A DNA stretch of 64,000 bases from contig NZ_BBUY01000005.1 of NCBI RefSeq assembly GCF_001590865.1, positions 372,001 to 436,000 on the forward strand, in the 5' to 3' direction. A model generated the notes under the pieces. It saw only the letters and a list, made by a program, of their open reading frames with translations. It was not told the DNA's origin and did no database searches. Within the stretch, counting starts at the first letter, position 1. The number at the start of each line of letters is the position of its first letter. Both the position numbers and the translations under genes were made by a program. Source of the stretch: Streptomyces sp. NBRC 110611 (GTDB lineage Bacteria; Actinomycetota; Actinomycetes; Streptomycetales; Streptomycetaceae). Positions 44,086-52,019 of this stretch are shown here, piece by piece.

Positions 44086-44532
44086 CTAGGAGACGACCAC
44101 GGCGGTTGTCGTCGGCCAGGTCATGCGGATCATCCCGCCCTCCTCGTCGGAGGTCACCTCGACGTCGTCGACCAGTCCGCTGATGACCGCGAGGCCCATC
44201 TCGTCCTCGCCCTCGGGCTCGCCCTCCGCCGGGCTCTCGTCGGTCACGGCGGCGCCGCGCGCGCCGGCCGTACCGGATCCGCCGGGCACCCCGTCGCCCA
44301 CCTCGATCGAGAACTTCTTCTCGTCCTCGATCAGCACGACCCGTACCGGGTCCGCGATGTCATGGCTCTCATGCAGCCCTACGGCCCGGCTGCAGGCCTC
44401 GCCCACGGCGAGCCGCACCTCGTCCAGCACGGCCTCGTCCACCCCCGCGCGCCGTGCCACGGCAGCCGCGACCAGTCGCGCGGTGCGGACGTGTTCGGGA
44501 AGGGCGCTGAAGCGCAGTTCGACGGTGGCCAT
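44086..44532 (-). CDS. Anti-sigma factor/ATP-binding protein, BldG partner (RsbW/SpoIIAB-like)
   Basis: A 148-residue GHKL-fold protein. The N-box is LDEVRLAVGEACSRAVG near residue 40 (Asn replaced by Ser in GEACSRA), and the G1 region is IEVGDGVPGG near residue 80. An acidic, Ala/Gly-rich insert splits the C-terminal half, which ends with EDEMGLAVISGLVDDVEV and GMIRMTWP. In S. coelicolor the equivalent gene downstream of bldG (SCO3548, from memory) encodes an anti-sigma factor bound by BldG. GAGGGGGA lies before the ATG. Confidence 0.9.
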   Translation of the reverse strand: MATVELRFSALPEHVRTARLVAAAVARRAGVDEAVLDEVRLAVGEACSRAVGLHESHDIADPVRVVLIEDEKKFSIEVGDGVPGGSGTAGARGAAVTDESPAEGEPEGEDEMGLAVISGLVDDVEVTSDEEGGMIRMTWPTTTAVVVS

Positions 44533-44603
44533 GCCATCCCCCTCGATATGCGGGCGTGCGGCGCAGGGGGCCGGACACCCGTCCGGGACCCCCCGCTGCT
44601 TCC

Positions 44604-44628
44604 TCCCCCGCGCCGACGGCGCGGGGGA
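44604..44628 (-). terminator. Intra-operon stem-loop between bldG and its partner gene
   Basis: TCCCCCGCGCC (44604-44614) pairs perfectly with GGCGCGGGGGA (44618-44628) over a 3-base loop, eleven bases beyond the bldG stop codon. bldG is known to give both mono- and bicistronic mRNAs in S. coelicolor; this hairpin is the likely partial terminator or 3' stabiliser. Confidence 0.7.
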
Positions 44629-44639
44629 CCGGTGAACCG

Positions 44640-44981
44640 TCAGTCAGTGGCGTTGACGGCTTCCTCGACCGAGGTGTGAATCGGGAACACCTTGGTCAGA
44701 CCGGTGATACGGAAGATCTTGAGAATGCGCTCCTGGTTGCAGACCAGGCGCAGCGAGCCCTCATGGGCACGCACCCGCTTGAGCCCGCCGACCAGCACGC
44801 CGAGCCCGGTGGAGTCCAGGAAGTCGACACGTTCCATGTCCACCACGAGGTGGTAGCTTCCGTCGTTCACAAGCTCGACCAGCTGCTCCCGCAGCTTGGG
44901 CGCGGTGTATACATCAATCTCGCCACCGACCTCGACGACCGTACGGTCGCCGACGGTCCGGGTCGACAGGGACAGGTCCAC
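44640..44981 (-). CDS. bldG: Anti-sigma factor antagonist BldG (STAS domain)
   Basis: A 113-residue SpoIIAA-like STAS protein, full family length. The phosphorylated serine is Ser57 in [14 protein letters not shown]. Other core segments are [20 protein letters not shown] and [20 protein letters not shown]. BldG is required for aerial mycelium and antibiotic production in Streptomyces and works by binding partner anti-sigma factors when dephosphorylated. The gene is divergent from the helicase and upstream of the RsbW-like gene, separated by a stem-loop. Confidence 0.97.
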   Translation of the reverse strand: MDLSLSTRTVGDRTVVEVGGEIDVYTAPKLREQLVELVNDGSYHLVVDMERVDFLDSTGLGVLVGGLKRVRAHEGSLRLVCNQERILKIFRITGLTKVFPIHTSVEEAVNATD

Positions 44982-45110
44982 GGATCCTCCAGCACCTTGC
45001 TATCGAGCGGTCGCCCCCCTGGGGCCTCCCCACCGAAGGTAGGGGCGGATCTGGCAGCCGCCATGGCATTCAATCACTTACCGGCAGGCGTGCACGACGC
45101 CCTTTGAGCA

Positions 45111-47543
45111 TTGTCCGTCACTCCGGTGACACACTCGGTGCCGATGGCCTCCAATCGACTCCCGCCGGATGCGGGCGCACGTCCTGCCCCAGGCATGATT
45201 CTCGAACGTCTCGCCCGGGGCGCGACCCGCGCTGCGCGCATCACTCATACGGAGCACTTGCCCCCGCGCATCGGCAGCCATGCCGCCTGGCCGGAACGGA
45301 TCCGGCCGGAAGTGATCGACGCCATCCGTTCGACCGGAATCGACCGTCCGTGGACTCACCAGGCACGGACGTCCGAACACGCGCTGCGCGGCGAGTCGGT
45401 GGTCGTCGCCACCGGCACCGCCTCGGGCAAGTCCCTGGCGTACCTCGCGCCGGTCCTCTCCACGCTCCTGGACGGCTCCGAGGCGCCCAACGGACGGGGG
45501 GCCACGGCTCTGTACCTGGCCCCCACGAAGGCGCTGGCGGCCGACCAGCGGCGCGCCGTACGTGAGCTGGCCGCCCCGCTGGGCACGGCGATCCGGCCCG
45601 CGGTGTACGACGGTGACACCCCCGTCGAGGAGCGCGAGTGGGTCCGCCAGTACGCCAACTACGTCCTGACCAACCCCGACATGCTGCACCGCGGCATCCT
45701 GCCGTCGCACCCCCGTTGGTCCTCCTTCCTGCGGGCGCTGCGCTACGTCGTGATCGACGAGTGCCACACCTACCGCGGGGTCTTCGGCTCCCACGTCGCC
45801 CAGGTCGTCCGGCGGCTGCGCCGGATCTGCGCGCGGTACGGCTCCGAGCCGGTCTTCCTGCTGGCCTCCGCCACGGCCGCGGAGCCGGCCCGTGCCGCGA
45901 CCCGGCTCATCGGACTGCCCGTGGCGGAGATCACGGAGGACACCTCGCCGCGCGGCGAGTTGGTCTTCGCGCTGTGGGAGCCGCCGCTGACCGAACTCCA
46001 CGGTGAGCGGGGCGCCCCGGTCCGCCGTACCGCCACGGCGGAGAGCGCCGATCTGCTCACCGACCTCGCCGTCCAGGGTGTCCGCACCGTCGCCTTCGTC
46101 CGCTCCCGGCGCGGTGCCGAGCTGATCGCCCTGATCGCGCAGGAGCGGCTGGCGGAGGTCGACCGTTCGCTTCCCGGCCGCGTCGCCGCGTACCGCGGTG
46201 GCTACCTCCCCGAGGAGCGCCGCGCCCTGGAACGCGCCCTGCACAGCGGCGATCTGCTCGGCCTGGCCGCCACCACCGCGCTGGAGCTGGGAGTGGACGT
46301 CTCCGGTCTCGACGCCGTGGTCATGGCGGGCTATCCGGGGACCCGCGCGTCCCTGTGGCAGCAGGCCGGCCGTGCGGGACGCTCCGGGCAGGGCGCCCTC
46401 GCCGTGCTCGTGGCCCGCGACGACCCGCTGGACACCTACCTCGTCCACCATCCCGAGGCCCTCTTCGACCAGCCCGTCGAATCGACGGTGCTCGACCCCG
46501 ACAACCCCTATGTCCTCGCCCCGCACCTGTGCGCCGCGGCCGCCGAACTCCCGCTGACGGAGGCCGACTTCCCGCTCTTCGGGCAGGCGAGCGCCGGACT
46601 GATGCCGCAGCTGGAGGCGTCCGGTCTGCTGCGCCGACGCGCCAGGGCCTGGCACTGGACCCGCCGCGAGCGGGCCGCCGACCTCACCGATATCCGTGGC
46701 CAGGGCGGCTCCCCCGTGCAGGTCGTGGAGACCGGCACCGGACGCCTGCTGGGCACGGTGGACGCCGCGGCCGCGCACACCACCGTCCACGACGGCGCGG
46801 TCCACCTCCACCAGGGCCGCACCTATGTCGTCCAGCGCCTCGATCTGGAGGACGATGTCGCCCTCGTCGAGGAGGCCAGTCCGCCATACTCCACGACCGC
46901 CCGGGACACCACCGCCATCGCCATCCTGGAGACCGACACCGAGATTCCCTGGGGCGATGCCCGGCTCTGCTTCGGGTCCGTCGAAGTCACCAATCAAGTC
47001 GTCTCCTTCCTTCGCCGCAAACTCATCACCGGCGAGGTCCTGGGCGAGACCAAGCTCGACCTGCCGCCCCGTACGCTGCGCACCCGCGCGGTGTGGTGGA
47101 CGGTCACCGAGGACCAGCTCGACGCCGCCCGGGTCGGTCCCCAGCAGCTGGGCGGTGCGCTGCACGCCGCGGAGCACGCCTCCATCGGCATGCTGCCGCT
47201 CTTCGCCACCTGCGACCGCTGGGACATCGGGGGCGTCTCCGTCCCCCTCCATCCGGACACCCTGCTGCCGACCGTTTTCGTCTACGACGGCCACCCGGGC
47301 GGCGCGGGCTTCGCCGAGCGGGCCTTCCACACGGCCGCCGACTGGCTCACCGCCACCCGGGACGCCATCGCCTCCTGCGAGTGCGAGGCGGGGTGCCCTT
47401 CCTGCATCCAGTCCCCCAAGTGCGGCAACGGCAACGACCCGCTGCACAAGCGCGGGGCCATCCGCTTGCTGGCCGAACTCCTCCGGGGAATCCCCGGGGA
47501 GGCCGGGGGCCCGGAGGGAACTCCGGCCTCCCCGGGCACCTGA
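45111..47543 (+). CDS. DEAD/DEAH-box helicase with DUF1998 zinc domain (MrfA/Hrq1-like)
   Basis: An 810-residue superfamily 2 helicase. Walker A is VVATGTASGKSLAY near residue 100, DEVH-type motif II is VIDECHTYRGVFG near 210, and motif VI is WQQAGRAGRSGQG near 415. The C-terminal CECEAGCPSCIQSPKCGNGN is a four-cysteine metal-binding motif of the DUF1998 type seen in MrfA (YprA), which repairs mitomycin damage. The start is either TTG 45111 or ATG 45144; neither has a clear binding site. It is the helicase of the actinobacterial helicase/secretion neighbourhood, convergent with the Tad genes. Confidence 0.92.
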   Translation: MSVTPVTHSVPMASNRLPPDAGARPAPGMILERLARGATRAARITHTEHLPPRIGSHAAWPERIRPEVIDAIRSTGIDRPWTHQARTSEHALRGESVVVATGTASGKSLAYLAPVLSTLLDGSEAPNGRGATALYLAPTKALAADQRRAVRELAAPLGTAIRPAVYDGDTPVEEREWVRQYANYVLTNPDMLHRGILPSHPRWSSFLRALRYVVIDECHTYRGVFGSHVAQVVRRLRRICARYGSEPVFLLASATAAEPARAATRLIGLPVAEITEDTSPRGELVFALWEPPLTELHGERGAPVRRTATAESADLLTDLAVQGVRTVAFVRSRRGAELIALIAQERLAEVDRSLPGRVAAYRGGYLPEERRALERALHSGDLLGLAATTALELGVDVSGLDAVVMAGYPGTRASLWQQAGRAGRSGQGALAVLVARDDPLDTYLVHHPEALFDQPVESTVLDPDNPYVLAPHLCAAAAELPLTEADFPLFGQASAGLMPQLEASGLLRRRARAWHWTRRERAADLTDIRGQGGSPVQVVETGTGRLLGTVDAAAAHTTVHDGAVHLHQGRTYVVQRLDLEDDVALVEEASPPYSTTARDTTAIAILETDTEIPWGDARLCFGSVEVTNQVVSFLRRKLITGEVLGETKLDLPPRTLRTRAVWWTVTEDQLDAARVGPQQLGGALHAAEHASIGMLPLFATCDRWDIGGVSVPLHPDTLLPTVFVYDGHPGGAGFAERAFHTAADWLTATRDAIASCECEAGCPSCIQSPKCGNGNDPLHKRGAIRLLAELLRGIPGEAGGPEGTPASPGT

Positions 47544-47927
47544 CGAGGCAGCCGGCCCCAGGCCCGGCCGCGAGGTGGGAGCGGGGGCGCTGGGCGGGCC
47601 CGCCCGTGCCCTGAGCCGCGCCACGAACGGACGGCCGCCCGCCTCCACGGATACATCCGCGACGGCCCCGGTCACCGTGCACCGCACCAGGCGGGTGTGC
47701 TGCCCGGCCGCCACCCGCCGGGCCACCGCGCACGCGCGGTCCGGGCCCTGCACGGCACGGTCCGCCGCGGCCAGTGCGGCCAGGTCCGCGGCCCCGCCCG
47801 CCCGATGGCGTGCGGTGACGGCCTGGCCCACGGCGAGCAGGGCCAGGAAGACCGCGCACAGTGCCGCGCCGGCGAAGACCGTGCAGAGCGTCGCCGAGCC
47901 GTCATCCCCGTACCGTGTCCTCCGCAA
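47544..47927 (-). CDS. TadE-like pilus protein, Rv3654c family (3' end undefined)
   Basis: Starting MRRTRYGDDGSATLCTVFAG at 47927, this matches the second TadE-like gene of the helicase/secretion neighbourhood: a glycine-containing leader, one membrane helix (ALCAVFLALLAVGQAVTA) and a small extracytoplasmic domain with CAVARRV and LVRCTV cysteines. Recognisable sequence ends near 47590. No stop codon occurs in this frame until 45078, so the listed end is only the helicase boundary: the frame reads antisense through the whole helicase gene, giving 949 codons. It overlaps the upstream TadE gene by 26 bases. Confidence 0.65.
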
Positions 47928-48294
47928 GAGCTACCGCCTCCCCTCCGACCCGGAGGGTCAGCCGTCCCGCTCCGGGCAGCTCGGCCTCGACCCGTACCCG
48001 CACCAGATCTCCCTTTCGGTCCAGCACGATCCGTGCGCCCCGTGGAGCCACGCCCCGCGCCGCGGCGATCACCGCCGTCCGGGCTTCCGACCGCGCCGCC
48101 GCCCGCGCCCCGGCCCGTGCCGCGTCCACACACTCGATACGGGCGCAGATCGCCATCAGCCCCCAGATGAGCGCCGCGACGACCACCAGCAGTACGGGCA
48201 TCACCATGGCCGTCTCCGCCGTCACAGACCCCGCGTCACGCGCGGTCCGCGGTATGCCACGGGCCCCTGGGCGGATGCGCTTGCCGCCGTCCAT
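47902..48294 (-). CDS. TadE family type IV pilus minor pilin
   Basis: A 130-residue minor pilin-like protein. The short basic leader, then [20 protein letters not shown] with glycine and the conserved Glu at the fifth position of the mature protein, is the TadE signature. A membrane helix (VVAALIWGLMAICARIECVD) and a small beta-rich domain follow. The ATG at 48294 has GGAGG seven bases upstream. It belongs to the Tad-type cluster and overlaps the second TadE-like gene. Confidence 0.88.
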   Translation of the reverse strand: MDGGKRIRPGARGIPRTARDAGSVTAETAMVMPVLLVVVAALIWGLMAICARIECVDAARAGARAAARSEARTAVIAAARGVAPRGARIVLDRKGDLVRVRVEAELPGAGRLTLRVGGEAVALAEDTVRG

Positions 48295-48316
48295 GCCCAG
48301 GCCTCCGCCTCCGCTG

Positions 48317-48676
48317 TCAGACCTGGGCATGGAGCGCCCGCTCGAGCAGCGACTGCAGCATCGCCTTGACCGCCGGGCTCGTCACCAGCTTGTAGAGCAC
48401 CACGGCCAGCGCGCATGCCGCGAGCGTCACCATGGCGTACTCCGCCGTCGCCATCCCCCGGTCGTCGGCCGTCGCCCGGCGCAGCCTCGTCCACCACCGT
48501 CGGAACCGTGCACGCATTCCGGTGCTCGTCATCCCCGCGTCGGCCGTCCCCCCGCTGCTCGCGCTGCTCATCGCCACGCTCGTCTCTCCGGCCGTTGCCA
48601 TGCCGTTCCCCCTCATGCCGTTCCTCGTCGTGCCGTTCCTCGCCGTCTCGTTCCTCGTCATGCCGTTCCTTGCCAT
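48317..48676 (-). CDS. DUF4244 Flp-pilin-like protein with N-terminal pentapeptide repeats
   Basis: A 119-residue small pilin-like protein. The DUF4244 core is DDRGMATAEYAMVTLAACAL followed by AVVLYKLVTSPAVKAMLQSLL: a glycine/Glu prepilin-like site and one membrane helix, as in Flp pilins. The N-terminal 26 residues are five [MT]xRNG pentapeptides encoded by 15-bp DNA repeats that supply several in-frame ATG codons, so the start is uncertain. The ATG at 48676 is preferred for its GGAGGG. It is the likely major pilin of the Tad-type cluster. Confidence 0.82.
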   Translation of the reverse strand: MARNGMTRNETARNGTTRNGMRGNGMATAGETSVAMSSASSGGTADAGMTSTGMRARFRRWWTRLRRATADDRGMATAEYAMVTLAACALAVVLYKLVTSPAVKAMLQSLLERALHAQV

Positions 48677-48688
48677 GCCGCCCTCCGT
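48599..48688. repeat. Six 15-bp tandem repeats over the DUF4244 start
   Basis: Units of CATGCCGTTCCTCGT and close variants occupy 48599, 48614, 48629, 48644, 48659 and 48674. Their reverse complement encodes [MT]xRNG. The last unit overlaps the predicted start codon and ribosome-binding site. Confidence 0.9.
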
Positions 48689-48783
48689 TCCGGTCCGCCG
48701 GCCCTCCACCGGCTTCGAACATGCTTCGTCCACAGATCAGTTACGTCGGATCAGTTACGTGTACGCCGGATCAGTTACGCGGA

Positions 48784-49728
48784 TCAGCCGCGTCCCAGCA
48801 GGGCGCCGGCCAGGCCGATCAGCACCGGTACCAGCCCGAGCAGCAGAAAGGCCGGCAGAAAGCACGCCGTCAGCGGAAGGGTGACCAGCACCCCGGCCCG
48901 CCGGGCCCGCGCGGCCACCGTTCTGGCCTGCTCCGCCCGGAGTTCGGCGGCGATCCGGGAGACCGGTTCGCCGGCCGGCACCCCGGCTGTCGCGGCGCGC
49001 TCCATGCAGCGGGCCAGCCCCTCGGCCCCGGGGAGGGCGGCCAGCCGCGGCCATACGACGGCTGGATCGCCGCCCAGCCGCAGCTCCGCCGCCACCTGGC
49101 GCAGCCGTTCGGCGACCGGGCCGTCGAGCGCGCGGCCCACGGCCTCCGCGGCCTCCCGTGGCCCGGCTCCCGCGGCGAGGCAGGCCGCCAGCAGGTCGCC
49201 GGCCGGCGCCAGTTCCGCGCGTATCCGCTCGGCCGTCAACCGCGCCGTCTCCGCCTGCTGTTGGCGCCGCAGCCAGCGGTACGCGCCGAGGCCCACGGCG
49301 AATCCCGCGAGGACACCGGGCACCCCACCGACGAGGATGGTGACGAAACCTGCTGCGGCGAAGGGCCAGGCCCAGGCCTGTGGCCCGCCGCCGCCCTGTC
49401 CACGCCCGTTGCGTCCACCCTGCTTTCGTCCACGCCTGATCCGTCCATGGCCGTCCTGACCACGTCCGTCCTGGCCACGTCCATCCTGGCCACATGCGTC
49501 CCGTCCGCCAACGGACCGCCGAGGACCGGCCGGTTGACCGGCCAGCTGACCTCCGACGGCGTCTCCCCGGCCATGCCGGCCCGTTCCGGCACCGGTGCCG
49601 CACACCGCCGGCACCCGTCGTCGTACGACCCGCTCGCGGTAGGCCTGCCGTACCAGAGCCAGGGCGCACACCACCGCCGACAGGGCGGCGAGCGCCATCC
49701 CCACCCTGTGGACAACCTCCACACTCAT
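48784..49728 (-). CDS. Type II secretion system F family protein (TadC-like)
   Basis: A 314-residue inner-membrane platform protein. An N-terminal helix (VGMALAALSAVVCALAL) is followed by a low-complexity GQDGRGQDGRGQDG stretch, membrane helices around WPFAAAGFVTILVGGVPGV, the GspF-type cytoplasmic domain (AGDLLAACLAAGAGPREA...) and two C-terminal helices. The ATG at 49728 overlaps the tadB stop codon and has GGGGGAG upstream. It forms the platform for the Tad ATPase with TadB. Confidence 0.88.
   Translation of the reverse strand: MSVEVVHRVGMALAALSAVVCALALVRQAYRERVVRRRVPAVCGTGAGTGRHGRGDAVGGQLAGQPAGPRRSVGGRDACGQDGRGQDGRGQDGHGRIRRGRKQGGRNGRGQGGGGPQAWAWPFAAAGFVTILVGGVPGVLAGFAVGLGAYRWLRRQQQAETARLTAERIRAELAPAGDLLAACLAAGAGPREAAEAVGRALDGPVAERLRQVAAELRLGGDPAVVWPRLAALPGAEGLARCMERAATAGVPAGEPVSRIAAELRAEQARTVAARARRAGVLVTLPLTACFLPAFLLLGLVPVLIGLAGALLGRG
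49452..49496. repeat. Three 15-bp tandem repeats in tadC
   Basis: CGTCCTGACCACGTC, CGTCCTGGCCACGTC and CATCCTGGCCACATG follow each other at 49452, 49467 and 49482 and encode the GQDG repeats of TadC; degenerate copies continue to the left. Confidence 0.85.
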
Positions 49729-50711
49729 GCCACTCCCCCTCCCTCCGCACATTCCGCTTGCGCGACGATCCGGGCCGTCCAGACCACCCCGCCCCACTCC
49801 AGGAACCCGCCGGCCACCAAACAGGCCCAGCCCACCGGGGTGTGCAGCAGCACCCGCAGCGGGTCGGCGCCCAGTGCGCCGCCCATCAGGAGCCCGCCCA
49901 CCGGGAGCAGCGCGAGCATCAGCGCGGTGACCCGCGGACCCGCCAACTGAGCCCGCAGATCCTCGCGTTGATCCCTCCGCGCGCGGAGTCCGGCCGCGAT
50001 CCGCTCCAGTCCGGAGGCGAGTCCCGCGCCGCCCTCCACCGCCACCTGCCAGCACGCCGCCACCCCGGCCAGGCCCGCGGCCCCCGGCAGCCGCGCCGCG
50101 GCACGCAGCGCCCCTGGGACGTCACCTCCGTAGCGCGCGGCCGCCATCAGCGCCGAGCCCGCCGTTCCGAGGTCCGGCGCCCCTGTGGCGAGCAGGGCCG
50201 GGGCCGGCTGCCGGCCGGCCCGCAGCTCGCCCGCCACCGCCGCGCAGAGCCCGATCACCGCCGCGGCCCGGCGGCCCCGGGCCCGCTCCGCCGCACGGGC
50301 GGCCAGCCTGCGCCGCACGAGGTACCCGGCCACCGGCGAGGCGAGCACCGGCAGCACGGACCCGCCCAGCACCCCCAGCACCAGCCCCGCCGGCACGCAC
50401 CAGACCTCCCGCCCAAGACCGCCCGGACCGCCTGGGTCACCTGGGCCGCCCGGACCGCCTGGACCGCCTGGGCCACCGAGGCCTCTTCGCCGTACCGCTC
50501 CCTCTTCGGCCGCCCGCCGCGCCCACCGCTTCCGCACCCCCTCGCCCGGCAGCAGCCGCCCCCGCCACCCCTCCGGCGGACGCTCACCACCGCGGTCCCC
50601 GAGGAGCGTCCGGGCGCGCCGCCGTACCTCGCCCCGGCCGGCGGCGGCCAGCCGGACCGCGGCTCCCGCACAGAGCGCGGCGGCCGACAGCGCCAACCCG
50701 GCCCCACTCAT
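49725..50711 (-). CDS. Type II secretion system F family protein (TadB-like)
   Basis: A 328-residue TadB-type membrane protein. The N-terminal helix (GAGLALSAAALCAGAAVRLA) is followed by a basic region and a collagen-like GGPGGPGGPGGPGDPGGPGG run near residue 80-100, then two helices (VPAGLVLGVLGGSVLPVL), the GspF domain (AVAGELRAGRQPAPALLATG) and two C-terminal helices. The ATG overlaps the tadA stop codon (ATGA) and its stop overlaps tadC. Confidence 0.88.
   Translation of the reverse strand: MSGAGLALSAAALCAGAAVRLAAAGRGEVRRRARTLLGDRGGERPPEGWRGRLLPGEGVRKRWARRAAEEGAVRRRGLGGPGGPGGPGGPGDPGGPGGLGREVWCVPAGLVLGVLGGSVLPVLASPVAGYLVRRRLAARAAERARGRRAAAVIGLCAAVAGELRAGRQPAPALLATGAPDLGTAGSALMAAARYGGDVPGALRAAARLPGAAGLAGVAACWQVAVEGGAGLASGLERIAAGLRARRDQREDLRAQLAGPRVTALMLALLPVGGLLMGGALGADPLRVLLHTPVGWACLVAGGFLEWGGVVWTARIVAQAECAEGGGVA
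50418..50480. repeat. Seven 9-bp repeats in tadB (collagen-like)
   Basis: ACCGCCCGG/ACCGCCTGG-type 9-mers run in register from 50418 to 50480 and encode the GGP repeats of the TadB-like protein. Confidence 0.85.
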
Positions 50712-52006
50712 CGCAGCTCGCCCCCGCCCCGCTCACACAGCCGCCGCAACCGCTCCCAGCCGCGCCCCTCTTGGAAGCCGACCGGGCTCCAGACCGCGGC
50801 CGGAACGGTCACCACGAAGCCGTCCCGGTCCCGCTCCAGCACATGGAGCTCGGCGATCCGGCGCAGGCCGGCCCGGTCTCGTACGACATGGAGCACCACC
50901 GACAGCGCGGCCGCCAGCTGGCTGTGCAGCGCGGCACGGTCCAGGCCCGCGACCGATCCGAGCGCCTCCAGCCGGGCGGGGACATCGCCTGCGGCGTTGG
51001 CGTGGACCGTGCCGCAGCCGCCCTCATGCCCCGTATTGAGCGCGGCCAGCAGATCCGTGACCTCGGCGCCGCGCACCTCGCCGACCACCAGCCGGTCCGG
51101 ACGCATCCGCAGCGCCTGCCGTACGAGGTCCCGTAGTGTCACCCGGCCGATGCCCTCCTGGTTGGCGGGGCGGGTCTCCAGCCGGACCACATGGGGGTGG
51201 TCCGGCCGCAGCTCAGCGGAGTCCTCGGCCAGCACGATCCGCTCGGCCGGGCCGACCAGGCCGAGCAGGGTGCTGAGGAGAGTGGTCTTGCCCGCGCCCG
51301 TACCACCACTGATCACGAAGGACAGCCGGGCCGCCAGGATCGCCTTGAGCAGCCGGTCGCCGCCCGGCGGGACCGTCCCGGCGGCCACCAGCTCGGCGAG
51401 GCGGAACGCGCGCGGCCGCAGCACCCGTAGGGACAGGCAGGTCCCGGCGACCGCCACCGGGGGGAGTACGGCATGCAGGCGGGTGCCGTCCGGGAGCCGG
51501 GCGTCCACCCACGGCCGGGCGTCGTCCAGCCGCCGGCCGGCCACCGCCGCCAGCCGCTGGGCGAGCCTGCGGACCTCGGCCGCGTCCCGGAAGCGGACGT
51601 CCGTTCGCTCCAGGCCGGCACCGCGGTCGACCCACACCTCGTCCGGTGCGGTGACGAGCACATCTGTCACCTCCGGCTCGGCCAGCAGCGGCTCCAGCGG
51701 CCCGCTGCCCACCATCTCGGACCGCAACGCGGCCACCACGCCCAGCACTTCGGCGTCCCCCAGGAGCCGGCCTTCCTCGCGCAGCGCCACCGCCATCCGG
51801 GCCGGCGTCGGCTCCGCCCCGCTCTCGGCCAGCCTTCGGCGCACCACGTCCAGCAGGTCCTGCGCCGACCCTCGGCCCGTATCCAGTCCTCTCGTCGCAG
51901 CCGACCCTCGCACCGCGCCCAACCCCCGCGTCATGCCCGGCCCTCGCGTCATGCCCGGCCCCCGCGTCGCGCCCAACTCCCGTGCCATGCCCGGCCCTCG
52001 CGTCAT
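50708..52006 (-). CDS. TadA family secretion ATPase
   Basis: A 432-residue type II/IV secretion ATPase. Walker A is VISGGTGAGKTTLLSTLLGL near residue 235, the Asp box RIVLAEDSAELRPDHPHVVR near 260, Walker B LVVGEVRGAEVTDLLAAL near 310 and the His box HEGGCGTVHANAAGDVP near 330. The N-terminal 36 residues are six hexapeptides of the MTRGPG type, encoded by an 18-bp DNA repeat. The ATG overlaps the CpaE-like stop codon (ATGA), supporting this start. It should drive pilus assembly or secretion through TadB and TadC. Confidence 0.93.
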   Translation of the reverse strand: MTRGPGMARELGATRGPGMTRGPGMTRGLGAVRGSAATRGLDTGRGSAQDLLDVVRRRLAESGAEPTPARMAVALREEGRLLGDAEVLGVVAALRSEMVGSGPLEPLLAEPEVTDVLVTAPDEVWVDRGAGLERTDVRFRDAAEVRRLAQRLAAVAGRRLDDARPWVDARLPDGTRLHAVLPPVAVAGTCLSLRVLRPRAFRLAELVAAGTVPPGGDRLLKAILAARLSFVISGGTGAGKTTLLSTLLGLVGPAERIVLAEDSAELRPDHPHVVRLETRPANQEGIGRVTLRDLVRQALRMRPDRLVVGEVRGAEVTDLLAALNTGHEGGCGTVHANAAGDVPARLEALGSVAGLDRAALHSQLAAALSVVLHVVRDRAGLRRIAELHVLERDRDGFVVTVPAAVWSPVGFQEGRGWERLRRLCERGGGELR

Positions 52007-52019
52007 GTCCAGCCCCCGT
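51912..52019. repeat. Six 18-bp repeats across the cpaE/tadA junction
   Basis: Units such as GTCATGCCCGGCCCTCGC lie at 51912, 51930, 51948, 51966, 51984 and 52002. The reverse complement encodes MTRGPG-type hexapeptides. The last unit contains the tadA start codon and the CpaE-like stop codon. Confidence 0.9.

Noticed and set aside
48599..52019. CRISPR-like array
   Set aside because: The repeats are contiguous with no spacers and lie in coding frame; they are minisatellites. No cas gene is present.
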